A DNA stretch of 23,503 nt, taken from positions 1 to 23,503 of the IMG/VR virus record IMGVR_UViG_3300006925_000154; one strand, written 5' to 3'. The first letter of the stretch is position 1. Each line of letters begins with the position of its first letter. This DNA comes from a virus. The notes beneath the pieces were generated by a model. The model ran no database searches. It was not told where the DNA came from and saw only the letters and a program-made list of their open reading frames with translations. Below, piece by piece: positions 9,901 to 17,600 of this stretch. Both the position numbers and the translations under genes were made by a program.

Positions 9901-10675
9901 GCATTGCGCTGGCACCAATCGCAATATTGCGACGGTTAAGGACTGTTTGTCCAATACCAGCACCGGCAAAGTCACCAATAAAGATGGAAGAGTCAGCACT
10001 GCTAAGACCTACAGCAGCATCACGACCAACTCTAATAACATCATTAGAGAATGTAATATTACTGAAGGATGATACCCCAGTAATTTCTACATTATTTGCA
10101 GTAAGTGCATGCCCTACATTTACTTCGTAGTAGTCAGCATTTGTACCACTAAGAGTAGTTACAACACCCGCAATTGCACGGAAATCAGTTACACCTAGGG
10201 TAGAGAATCCAGCAGCACCAACATCTAATGTGGCAGCAGTTGCAACACCAGATATATTCCAGTTTCTAGCATTAGCCTCGTCATAAACGAGGTCTCCTGT
10301 TACATTAAGGTTTCCGCCAACATTAAAGTCGCCAGCGACTGTACCAATACCAGATGTAAAGAAGTCATCGACAACTGTCCAAGAATCAACTCTTCCTTGA
10401 GAATCAAGGATAAGAACTTTAGATGCTTGAGGTTTGCCGTAATCAGCAGGGTTGTCATTAAAAAGACTGGTGTAGTATTCACCACCAATAGGAATTGGTG
10501 CTGAACCAGGACCAGCAGGGTTACCAATATATAATTTTTTGTAAGACTTACCAGCACCAACATCGCTGGTATCGTATGCATATACAAGTTCGCCAAACGA
10601 TACGCCAGTACCAACTGGAGATATATTCGGCGGGGAGGTTCCAAGTGTCCTTTTTAAGAGAATCGTTGCGGACAT
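3893..10675 (-). CDS. Giant modular tail-fiber / adhesin-like virion protein (2260 residues, LamG-like domain)
   Basis: A probable host-recognition protein in the place of T4 genes 12/wac. Layout by residue: 1-75, N-terminal segment of the cyanophage fiber type (TILLKRTLGTSPP, SFGELVYAYDT, KLYIGN), perhaps for attachment; about 228-475, YadA-head-like beta-roll with about eleven xIxIG motifs (NIAIGYSAG, NLMIGDKVG), interrupted at about 330-415 by a GxGY module; about 490, GIGTTRPFGLLDV; 545-1080, VGT[AY]ATI repeats with two EWKDIYIDG motifs; about 1141-1358, pectin-lyase-like beta-helix (RPYRTIAYALSQI); about 1437-1639, LamG-like lectin fold (FTIEFWAYANT, GVWKHYALARDG, GWIDDFRIERGVAKYTANF); about 1650-1790, apparent resumption of the beta-helix; about 1890, a second GIGT..P..RLDV; about 2020, LSIYHDGNNSYIDD. 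It ends SIDGGTF, with no S74 chaperone domain. Its start has a strong GGAGGT and a TAATG overlap. Confidence 0.85.
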   Translation of the reverse strand: MSATILLKRTLGTSPPNISPVGTGVSFGELVYAYDTSDVGAGKSYKKLYIGNPAGPGSAPIPIGGEYYTSLFNDNPADYGKPQASKVLILDSQGRVDSWTVVDDFFTSGIGTVAGDFNVGGNLNVTGDLVYDEANARNWNISGVATAATLDVGAAGFSTLGVTDFRAIAGVVTTLSGTNADYYEVNVGHALTANNVEITGVSSFSNITFSNDVIRVGRDAAVGLSSADSSIFIGDFAGAGIGQTVLNRRNIAIGASAMQYAGILSSSDELESNIVMGNFAGYRLQGTKNLMIGDKVGFALSSPGNDENIALGNQSMYGETFPVVDGVSLSVSIGDQTAVADYDQTEDVTETSGSGVGLLVRLQTGSTGLITNIEIVAPGDGYEVGDTFTMPFGFQTLTGSVTSKDGRFLGGGTGTRQQKQNIAIGPYTLFSVDGSRNIAIGYSAGNDTLGSGNVIIGYERNVAIGDSDNQLAIGNSTINWIDGNQLGYVGIGTTRPFGLLDVGGVVIVDKGTGNTVIAGVTSVPQIDANDIGVEDIKVTAGLATDFAITNAKIQSGIITDTVGTAATITNVDFVNADIEAAKITAGIITDIVGTAATITTIDATEGDIVNAKITAGVVTSLVGTYATITTFDSNEGDINTLKTVAGVVTSIVGYGLTYTVGDFANLDALDAKITTGIITSLTGTYVTFQDANFQDDVRVGGALTVVGDLTVNGTTSFVQSTVVQITDKNIELGFSSTGGHADATADNGGIILKGSTDKEFIYDQAREGWESNLKFIPSADGTLDIGTTDREWKDIYIDGTAHLDAADILDAKITAGIITSQVGTYATITTVDIETLDAKDVNITGLAVTDIVGTAATITTIDATEGDIVNAKITAGIITSLVGTAATIGDVEITGDLRVGGATTFTGNVTFNGGTIGLGDSTTDNIVFTGEVDSDIVPDDDDTFDLGSATKEWKDIYIDGVARVDDLIVDSTVGTYATITTADIDVLDARQTNITGLAVTDIVGTAATITTIDATEGDIVNAKITAGVVTSLVGTYATITTVDIETLDAKQTNITGLAVTDIVGTAATITTVDFEVADILNATVSVGIATSAFVQAGFITSLYDSTGVVGLNTQHMLSTNPDGTITWREPAQIGIATINAKLDTWFVSTNGVDDGDASRGRTPERPYRTIAYALSQISNIGVNDILNIAAGEYEEVFPLIVPAGLTVKGAGLRATKICPTVATKQKDCFLMNDRSVVEDVTIANMYFDTAGNQGYAFKYAPGIAITSRSPYVQRVTVFNKGSNTSASDPYGYGSADSAPSSYIAGGGAYIDGSEVASGSLEAAFLFNEVTFIVPNSKGLIMTNGARTEYLNCFSYFAAEAIKGTSGSLGISSAGETRLRLTGITTVGVGNTITVFDTDGTTGVATAVVASYDGTYIGVTGKQTGFELLNARTAKAVTFNDDAQLDTTVKKFGSASLALDGTNDSISVPSSGDIGFGTNIDFTIEFWAYANTTGLTSATLFDLRDNGTDAEGISIAYRAAGEVDMRVGTTTAITGSGAGIATGVWKHYALARDGTDTRLFVDGTQRGIKTSDTTDYGASKGIVIGADFDGASQNVTGWIDDFRIERGVAKYTANFTAPTAAHTGDKDTVLLLDFNGASGVTTTTDNVIRNQDIRITQSGGGIGTATKVILADYSEFGADMRSVGCAVEYGQKGVIADGDGVSLRMFALNFNHVGSGGDFTNDPNLAIQANEVTELNNGDVSFVSIDQRGDFRVGDAFFVDQENGTVSFSQQVTSLQALSSLQITDGTNSSTVTPTSGTFGNIQISGNNIESTSGDINIDPAGAGDINITGDVNVLGILTATTIQLDSFQKNDTSIALDDSGANGTIRFNTDNVEGMRLDANQKLGIGTAAPRQRLDVLDTAKFERLDVTGVSTFAERVDFNLSIDAVDAKITAGVVTSLVGTYATITTVDIETLDAKDVNITGLAVTDTVGTAATITTIDTESLDAFDAKLTGIAVTNAVFTGIASFKDDVKLHFGDDDDLSIYHDGNNSYIDDSGTGTLAIRSNQIELQKYTGETLANFTADGRVTLHYNNGIKLETLAIGASVRGVTQTGTIDVATDANIHSTLTVDQGTILTGIVTSSAGVEAININVSGILTTNNFRVTGVSTVADITIGAGSSSTKINTNSGELVLDSAAGQVTVQDNLSIIGYGTFRDGLYYRSDQGGLTGIGYSGPNGVAFFEADGRLVSGLSTVGFLTTSNYMLTTDENNIPIWSNSIDGGTF
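3902..3907 (-). promoter_or_regulatory. Strong Shine-Dalgarno of gene 13
   Basis: GGAGGT on the minus strand with an eight-base spacer to the gene 13 ATG at 3893. It encodes the Gly-Gly of the fiber C-terminus. It is one of only two full GGAGGT sites directly before a start in this window. Confidence 0.8.
4690..4915 (-). repeat. Outlying copies of the VGT[AY]ATI protein repeat
   Basis: This stretch encodes another KITAGVVTSLVGTYATITT - ETLDAKDVNITGLAVTD - VGTAATITT unit, the same compound unit as in 7435-9035 but about 2.5 kb further downstream, beyond the beta-helix and LamG regions. Protein identity is high while third codon positions differ, so it is an old copy, not a recent DNA duplication. 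Confidence 0.7.
5757..6364 (-). other. LamG-like (concanavalin A fold) domain inside the giant fiber
   Basis: The encoded residues about 1437-1639 show the classic LamG_3 pattern: FGSASLALDGTNDSISVPSS, then FTIEFWAYA, ATLFDLRDN, a GVWKHYALARDGTDTRLFVD strand pair, IVIGADFDG and GWIDDFRIERGVAKYTANF. Known LamG-like domains bind sugars or proteins, so host surface glycan binding is a reasonable inference. It is flanked on both sides by beta-helix-like sequence. Confidence 0.85.
6600..7251 (-). other. Pectin-lyase-like beta-helix segment of the giant fiber
   Basis: Residues about 1141-1358 contain FVSTNGVDDGDASRG, RTPERPYRTIAYALSQI and GVNDILNIAAGEYEE, followed by LTVKGAGLRATKI and VVEDVTIANMYFD. 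This is the usual opening of a right-handed parallel beta-helix (pectin-lyase fold) in phage tailspikes and fibers. I see no catalytic residues that I could assign, so it may be structural only. Confidence 0.75.
7435..9035 (-). repeat. Main block of VGT[AY]ATI repeats in the giant fiber
   Basis: Ten clear VGT[AY]ATI motifs and two degenerate ones (IVGYGLTYT, LTGTYVTFQ) are encoded here, alternating with linkers such as DATEGDIVNAKITAGVVTSL and ETLDAKQTNITGLAVTDI. Two copies of EWKDIYIDG lie near 8280-8320 and 7800-7840. Copies differ mainly at silent positions. The regular strand-turn pattern suggests a long repetitive, probably trimeric, beta-rich shaft. Confidence 0.8.
9255..9992 (-). other. 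YadA-head-like xIxIG beta-roll region
   Basis: About eleven short motifs of the form NIAIG occur here (SIFIGDFAG, NIAIGASAM, NIVMGNFAG, NLMIGDKVG, NIALGNQSM, NIAIGPYTL, NIAIGYSAG, NVIIGYERN, NVAIGDSDN, QLAIGNSTI and a weaker SVSIGDQTA). This is the pattern of trimeric left-handed beta-rolls in bacterial adhesin heads and some phage fibers. Confidence 0.7.
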
Positions 10676-10695
10676 TAGAAGACACCTCCGTCAAT
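10673..10695 (-). repeat. 23-base junction repeat, right copy (end of 70-residue gene / start of fiber gene)
   Basis: This copy encodes the C-terminus I-D-G-G-V-F of the 70-residue protein, the stop TAA and the fiber ATG. It is identical to 3891-3913 at 18 of 23 positions, including the GGAGGT and its eight-base spacing. The pair brackets the entire giant fiber gene. Confidence 0.75.
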
Positions 10696-10887
10696 GATGG
10701 CAGCAGGGAAATTTTTTGTTGTTTTGAAGGCGTTCGACGCCGCTTCATATACCAGGATTGAACCATCCTGTAAGTCTGATGCATCAACATCAGCAAGCAA
10801 TGACAATCTACCGCCAGAGCCACCCCCAAGGGCACCACTGGCAATAACTTTTACTTGATTTGATGTGCCTATTCGTAATGATGGCAT
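10675..10887 (-). CDS. 70-residue fiber-associated small protein
   Basis: This short protein starts MPSLRIGTSNQVKVIASGAL, followed by a Gly-rich turn (GGGSGGR). It then has the motif LLADVDASDLQDGSILVYEA and SNAFKTTKNF. The LxDVDxSxLxDGxxLVYxxxxxxF motif is very common as a building block in phage tail fibers, where it repeats; here a single copy stands alone as its own gene. It ends IIDGGVF, nearly the same as the giant fiber end SIDGGTF. It overlaps the preceding gene and the following gene by one base each (TAATG both times), with an AGGAG ten bases before its own start. I infer that it is a fiber tip, adaptor or assembly partner of the giant fiber; no function is proven. Confidence 0.75.
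   Translation of the reverse strand: MPSLRIGTSNQVKVIASGALGGGSGGRLSLLADVDASDLQDGSILVYEAASNAFKTTKNFPAAIIDGGVF
10684..10689 (-). promoter_or_regulatory. Strong Shine-Dalgarno of the giant fiber gene
   Basis: GGAGGT on the minus strand, eight bases before the fiber ATG at 10675. It lies inside the coding sequence of the 70-residue protein and encodes its C-terminal Gly-Gly. The site decides the fiber start. Confidence 0.8.
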
Positions 10888-11225
10888 TACCTTGTTACTC
10901 CTGCTCTGACTAGGACCATTCCTTCAACAACCTTATACTTGAATCCGCCAGAATCTTCAAGATTTACATCGTAAAAGTATCGCCCTGGCTTAATATCAGC
11001 TGTAAGCGTAGATGCCAGAGATATCTGGATCTGACCCTGTTCGGGATCGGTAACTGTGGACGCGAATGATACGGCAGTAGTACTTCCCGCCCACTTTCTC
11101 ATTTGAGATGTGGCGGTATAGTTTGTTAGATTCAAAAATGTGCCTGTGTCGTTATCTCCTAGACTAAAACCATGTTGAAAATCAACACCTGTATCGACTG
11201 AGAGATTAGCAATGTAAACTGCCAT
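10887..11225 (-). CDS. 112-residue beta-rich virion protein upstream of the fiber
   Basis: The protein starts MAVYIANLSVDTGVDFQHGF and alternates hydrophobic strands with polar turns (TFLNLTNYTATSQMRKWAG, GQIQISLASTLTADIKPG, GRYFYDVNLEDSGG). It ends VVEGMVLVRAGVTR. This looks like a small immunoglobulin-like or baseplate-fiber adaptor beta-sandwich, of the kind often found beside phage fiber genes (it resembles the N-terminal domain of receptor-binding baseplate upper proteins). That resemblance is by eye and tentative. An in-frame TAA lies two codons before the ATG, so the start is fixed. It is 23 bases from the preceding 53-residue gene, with no strong ribosome binding site, and overlaps the next gene by one base. 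Confidence 0.75.
   Translation of the reverse strand: MAVYIANLSVDTGVDFQHGFSLGDNDTGTFLNLTNYTATSQMRKWAGSTTAVSFASTVTDPEQGQIQISLASTLTADIKPGRYFYDVNLEDSGGFKYKVVEGMVLVRAGVTR
10898..10902 (-). promoter_or_regulatory. Shine-Dalgarno of the 70-residue gene
   Basis: AGGAG on the minus strand with a ten-base spacer to the ATG at 10887, lying inside the last codons of the 112-residue gene. Confidence 0.5.
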
Positions 11226-11248
11226 TCTTTACATCACGGATTATCCTA

Positions 11249-11410
11249 TTAGGTATTTAGTTTCCTTAATTCCTGTAATACCTGTTGGAGGGTTAATTTA
11301 ATTTCTAAAACATCTGTTTTCAGCATTTCCATGTCAGTAGGAGGAATACTTTGAGTATCTTCGGAAGCAAATCCATGATACTTTAAAAACTCAGAGTGTG
11401 GATTTCTCAT
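11249..11410 (-). CDS. 53-residue coiled-coil microprotein
   Basis: This small gene is easily missed because of its size. It encodes 53 residues starting MRNPHSEFLKYHGFASED, with a short proline turn (SIPPTD), then a C-terminal helix from about residue 26. Hydrophobic residues occur at 27, 30, 34, 37, 41, 44, 48 and 51 (M, L, V, I, L, V, L, L), a perfect 3-4 heptad pattern. Its ATG overlaps the TGA of the 67-residue gene (ATGA at 11407-11410), so coupling is likely. It fills what would otherwise be a 180-base gap in a nearly gapless operon, which supports that it is real. Function is unknown; an oligomeric scaffold or chaperone for neighbouring virion proteins is one possibility. Confidence 0.7.
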   Translation of the reverse strand: MRNPHSEFLKYHGFASEDTQSIPPTDMEMLKTDVLEIKLTLQQVLQELRKLNT

Positions 11411-11610
11411 AATTTATTCGCAATTTTAACTAACATAGATTTAATATCATCAATATCCTTTTTCATATCATCAAGTTCCTGCCTTTCATTTTTCTTGGCA
11501 CTTTTCTCTCTTTGATAAGCATAATAAGCAGAGTCATCGCCGTTAACGATGGCTCCGGTATCAGAATCTCTCCAGAGATTAGAATGCCCTTCAACGGGAA
11601 TTAAACTCAT
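11407..11610 (-). CDS. 67-residue coiled-coil protein
   Basis: It starts MSLIPVEGHSNLWRDSDTGA. The first half, with the GHSNLWRD..TGAIVN..D motif, resembles short proteins of T4-like and other myophages that carry a 'LIPVEGH..L.RD..SGAI.N' head followed by a coiled coil. The C-terminal 23 residues have L, M, I, I, L, I, L at perfect 3-4 spacing (ELDDMKKDIDDIKSMLVKI). Between lies a charged helix (REKSAKKNERQE). Its ATG overlaps the stop of the 2440-residue gene by four bases (ATGA at 11607-11610), and its own stop overlaps the next start in the same way. It may be an oligomeric virion component or assembly factor; this is inferred from position and heptads only. Confidence 0.8.
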   Translation of the reverse strand: MSLIPVEGHSNLWRDSDTGAIVNGDDSAYYAYQREKSAKKNERQELDDMKKDIDDIKSMLVKIANKL

Positions 11611-14600
11611 GCTACAGCAATTACTCTCAAATTCTTAATTACGGGATGTTTTGCTTGATTAGTTCCTGTGAATACAATTTTAATTTGTAATCCGTTGAAA
11701 CTTGGCAGGTCATCTACAGAGTATGTATATTCCCTATATTGGGTCTCGTCAGCACCAACAAAGGAATCTGACATACCATCATTTTGGGTTGGATCAATTA
11801 CTTGATCACCAATACCATCTCCATCAGTATCAAGAAGATTTCTAAATCCGGGGAACAATTCAAAATCAGGTGTTACCTCACTAGAGTCTGTTTTCATAAT
11901 GCTATACAGAGCTCTAAATTCACACTCAATCGGTCTACGAGCTTCAAAAATAAGTTTGATTGAAGTTGCAGGATTCTTAGTATAGATCGGTTGCGACATA
12001 TAATAAGAAGCATGGGGATCATTGAATCTGGACTTAACTCTAGGATCAGTACGATAATCCAGAACAGGATTATTGAGTCTGTTCTCATAGAATAGTGCGT
12101 TAGCACCTTCAAGATTCACGGTAGGTGAATTAAATTTGTCTCCACTATTTGCAAGTTCGACTGTGAATGTAAATGACTTGTTTCTTGGTAATGATCCAAG
12201 TCTAGCTGACTCGTTAGTTCTAGCAGCAAGAAGTCTTGTTGTCTCAAGAATGTTATTTCTATTGAGGTTTAAATCTTCAAATCCCTGATCAAGGAAAGAT
12301 GTCTCTGAACCGTCAGGAGAAGTACCTGTAACACTTCTCATTTGTAGAGAAATGAAGTCTGTGGGTCCAAAGGTGGAAGCATCTAATAGTGGTCTTACAG
12401 CGTCAAATTGGATGTTTTTAGAAGCATGTACTTGTTGACCACCACCAGCGGCTTCTTCTTGGAAAGATACCTGAGGAATGTTATTAGAGTTGTCATCAAC
12501 AGATCTACTAGATCCTCTGTCAACTTTTAAATAATATTCGTCAATACCTCTAAGAATGGTTTGCACATCATGCTCAGTATTAATTTTTCTTAAAGAAACC
12601 CCATTGTATTCATACTTGTTCACGATATCATCTTTGAGATGATTCAATGCGTTCGAGTCATCTACACCCCTTACAACACCACCAAGACTTGAAACTCCAA
12701 CAGTAGTGTAAGAAATAATTTCACTGTTAATAAACGCATATCCAGTGTTTGCGGCACTAACTACAGCACCTTCAAATGTACTAAATTGTGTAGTTGATGC
12801 AACAGAGATAGAAGTTTCATTTGATGCTAAATTTACGGACAATTCCGTAGGAATAACATCAGATTGGACATCTGAAAGAATTACCTTGTTCAAAGGACTA
12901 TGCATACCATGATTACGATGAGATACTTTAAAGTATTCTCCAGTGTACACACTTCCGGTTGCATTAAAACTAGTAATATCTAAACCAGTTGCGATTATAG
13001 AACCTGAAGTATGGGAATAAGTAGCCTCATTTCCAGCTGAGGTATCAAAAGTTTCTGCTTGAACATCTGTGAGATACAGAGTATCGATACCATTAATAGA
13101 GTTAATCCCAATACGAACACCAGAACCAGATCCACCAACATCTGCAGTTGTTAGTCCGATTACATCACCAACTTTGTACCCTCTACCAGAAGCAGCAACA
13201 GTAACTGCAGTAACAGCTGAGATGCCAGCACCAATAGTGGTGTTTAAGGTAAGACCTTCTCCGTTACCATTAATATTGTATGTCGTTATTGGATTGGTGG
13301 GAGTGCCATAATTGGAACCACCTGTAAGAATACCGACTACTCCCGTTACAGGACCACCCTTATCTTCAATATATCCATAGCGATATGTAGAGGTTTGTTC
13401 ACTAATCTTACGACCAGCAGTAAATACTGTGCCGATTAGCCCAGCATTTGTTGTTGTTACGATACCAAGTTTTCCTTTCTTAGGAATACCAATGATGGGA
13501 TCAAAAGATAATGGGGGAAGAAAACCGTTATTTGGTTCAACTGGTGGGTTGAAGAATGTTAATAGACCCTGCTCCGATGTATAATTCGCTCTGTATAGAG
13601 TGAATGTAAGGTCTTCAAACTGTGTGGGTGTCCAAGTTGCACCGTTTTGTGACTTGAACAATGAACCCATAGCAAATTGCTGAGAGTAAATTTTACCCTT
13701 AGCAGAAGGTAGTGACTGTGCATTCAGGGCTTTCTGACCCATTTCACCACAATATACCTCATACTCATCACTATCTGACAAGATAACAATGGCATAAGAC
13801 TCGTCTGGATCTAAGTAGAATGGAGTGTCAAATCTAACATTAGTTGCAACAGAACCATCTGCAGATGTTGTAATATCTGAAGGGCGAATAGTTGCCTGAG
13901 CAGCTCTATCAATAACAAACAGAGTTGGAGTACCCAATTCAACTGTTCTAATTTCAATCCTTACGGGTGTTGTTCCTGCATTCTTAGTTGCAAAGAACAG
14001 ATCAAGCGAGGTAATCCAAGCTCCTTCTGGTCCAGTCACAATCGTTTGTGCCAGCGGGTCTCTTCTTCTTACGCGGACAACACGAGTTCTATTAATAACT
14101 CTAGTACGGTTTCTAATGACCGTTCTAGTTCTATCAATAACTCTTGTATTATTGATGATTACTGGCGGTGGTGGTGGAGGAGGATTTGGAATTGTTCCTC
14201 TAATATCAATCGTAGAAAGATTGGTAATTGTGGTTGTTTCAAGTGTAGTAATTCTAATATCTGTTTGAACAACTCTTGTTGTACCAGTTGCGGTATAACG
14301 AGTGGTAGCATGAGAAATTAAAGTAGATCCTGGTGCTGGGTTTGCATTAGATTGACTAGATGTCAATCTAAAGTCTCTATTACCAGATCTAATTCTAACT
14401 TGAGGTGTGGGTGTCTGATTAGGATCTCTTAAGAAGATGGAACCAAATAGATCACCAAAGTCATCAGATACTAATCTTACCCCTGCTACACTCGCTTGTG
14501 CGCCACTTGTAAGACCTCTAATGACCATTCCAGTAGGAGCGAATCCGAAGAACGCTCCCTGCGCTTGAGCAGCAAGTGAAGTAACATCAATGTTTAAGAC

Positions 14601-17600
14601 GGTAGATGCCTGAGAGTAACCGTTTGGAAGAGTAGATGAAGGATCGTAGGGATTTACAGTGTATGTTGTTGTGGGAGCATTGAACGGTCCAATCTTATGA
14701 TTTGGAGCAGCCAATCTAAACTCAAAGGCTGTTGCACCAATAGTTCCTCTAATAGTTTCACCTATTTGGAAAGAACCAGAAACATTAGAGACTTCTAGCA
14801 ACTTGGGAATAATATCAACCCCACCCTGGTTATCAAAGAAAGGATAGAAATTAGTAAATGGTTTTAATCCAATTGCATTAAATTCAATATTTCTAGAACG
14901 GCAGAATGGATCAAAAGTTTCCTCTGCAATAAAAGTATTCTCAGATCTAATGTCATCTCTCTGTACAGTTCTACCAGTTTCTCTAGTAGTTACAGAAGCT
15001 GAACCTCCAAGAGCACCACCTCTAGTCAAACTAAAGTTTGCAGCAACTTGGTTATTGAATACAGTAATACCAATAGTATTACGGATAGTATTTTGAGTCT
15101 CTCTAGTATTGATCCAATTATCAATAGAAGGGTTGAGTTTTAATTCGCCAGTGTATGCAACAACATGGAATGGATTAATGTTGTTTACTCTTGTAGCAAA
15201 CTCTTGCTTAATATATTCAACTTCTTCATATTTTAGGGACAATAGATTACCAGTCTTCTGAGTATTTCCATCATCAAGTAATAAGAAGTTAGTACTATAA
15301 TCGATCTGAGATACTGGTAAGTCGGACTTAGCAGCAACCTGAAGTGCAGAAGACTCAAATTCTCGTAATGGTCTTAGTTCACCAAGGTCCCTATCAATCT
15401 CAGCTGGTGAACTGGGATGCATAAAATCAAAGGTCTTGAAGTTGTCAACAAAGAAACCAGATTTAAATCTTGTAAGACCTTGAGCATCTCTAATTTGTAG
15501 AGACTCTGCGCTCTTTTCTAAGAGGTTGAGGCTAGTAACTACTTCTAAGTTTTCGACTCTATCAGCAAGATCGCCAATATCTCTCATCGTATAACGACGA
15601 TTATCCTTCAGATAAACTCTTGCTTCTTCAACATCCTTAAGATACGCAGGAAGAAGAATTGTACCAATCTCCATTCCTGGTCCAGACACTACTGGGGGAA
15701 TTGGTTGTCTAGCTGCCTTACCCTTTAATAAGTCAAAATTACCATCAGGGAGGAGAACTAACTTGTCAATTCTAGGTAGATAGAAATCATAATCGAAAGT
15801 CATTGACTCATTAGGAGTCAAGATTCTATCTGGTTTTCCTACGAAATCTCTAGAGGTATAGAAGAAAGGCGATTCCGAAGCAGAAGCTGGATTATATGTA
15901 GGAACTCTAGGTCTAAAGTCTAAAACATCTTGTGCCTCAATACGCCTCGGTCCAATCTGTGGAATATCATTTTTATATCTTTCTTCATCGTAACTATTAA
16001 CCGTGAAGACATCTCCAGTATCTCCACTAGGTACATCATATCTGTTATGAATAATCAAAAGTTGTCTATGAGGAACATATGCACCTCTATTTCTTACTAC
16101 TCTTGAATAATCATAGTATTGGTCTCTTTGACCTTTATCTAGTAGATAACTGGAAGTAATATCTCTATACTTACCAGGAACAAATGCCTGTAAGACCGCA
16201 GTAGTGTTCGACTCTTCAAAAACTAGTGGTTCTAAAACAGAAAACTTATCGCCAGTAAGATAAACGATTGAAATTTCATTACTAGCTGCATCAATAGAAA
16301 CTACTTTTGCAATTGCTTTGCTAGTAGTACCAGAAATGTTTTCTCCAATAATGGCACTAGTGAATACATCATCTGTAGATACAAATACTAACTTATCAAG
16401 TATAGGAGCAGAAGTATCTAATGACTCGTAGATAGCGACAATATCTGTAGAATCTGGTTCATGCAAAGAAATGTCTCTGTCCTGAACTCTCAGTCCATAC
16501 AATTCACTATGATTTAATCCATCATTTACACTCGTGGCAGGATCGCTACCAGAGCTCCTATTTGACGATCTAGTGACTGAAACTTGCTGACATCTCTTAA
16601 ATTCTTTTACTTTATTTTTAATATTAGCCTTAGTAACTGTGACATTAACTGTCATTCCAGTTTGTGAAGCATCGAGTCCAGTAATTGTAAGTTGTGTTGG
16701 ACTTACTGTTACTTGATCCTCTTGAATTACAGCAATAGTTCCGTTAGAATATTGTGCTTGATATCTCTCTTCATCAAAAGCTGCAAATGATGCATCATCA
16801 AGATCTACAGAAGAAATAGGAAGAACTAATTGACCAAGTGCATTTGTAGACTCATTTTGAACTTGAGCAGAAAGAAAAAGAGATGATCCCGTAAAATCAA
16901 CATTAGAAACATTGAGATCGGGAATAACCGTAATCAAAGATGCATTTTCCGTGCTATTATCTTGCTGACCAATTTTAATTTGACCAGTAAAAGTGGCCAC
17001 CGAACCATCATATAGATTTGAAACCGTGGTCATAGCACCAACGGTCATCGACTGCAAATCAGCAGCAATGGTAACGACAACATTTTCAACTTGAGTTTCT
17101 ACACTACCAATTTTTCTAGTGTATCTAATAATATCACCAGGCTTGAATCTTTGAAAACTATCGATCCTAGGTGCAGTTACTGTTGCAGTAGCACCTGCTT
17201 TAACCATACTAATCTCACCTGTTCCTAATCTAGGTGGAATTCTGTCAGTTAGTTTCTTATTAGCGACAAAACTGTTACCACTTTGAGCAAACGAGAAAAC
17301 ATCATTTATACCGTAAGCAGTAACTTCTTCAATGGTTCTTGGAAGTTCATCAGTACCATTAACTAAGATAGTTTCTCCTCTTCGGAACGAACCCGAGGTT
17401 TGAGTAACTTGAATTGTACTACTACCAGCACCTGCAGATACTGCAAATGCATTAGCACCACTTTCTTTACCGACAATAAACGCCGACTTAATAAGTTCAG
17501 TTGAGCTTACATTGTCACTTAGTTTTAGTGTTGTGTATGTTTGAACATCATACAAATACAGATCAAACTCTGTAGATGCATTTTCATATTTTTGATCTCT

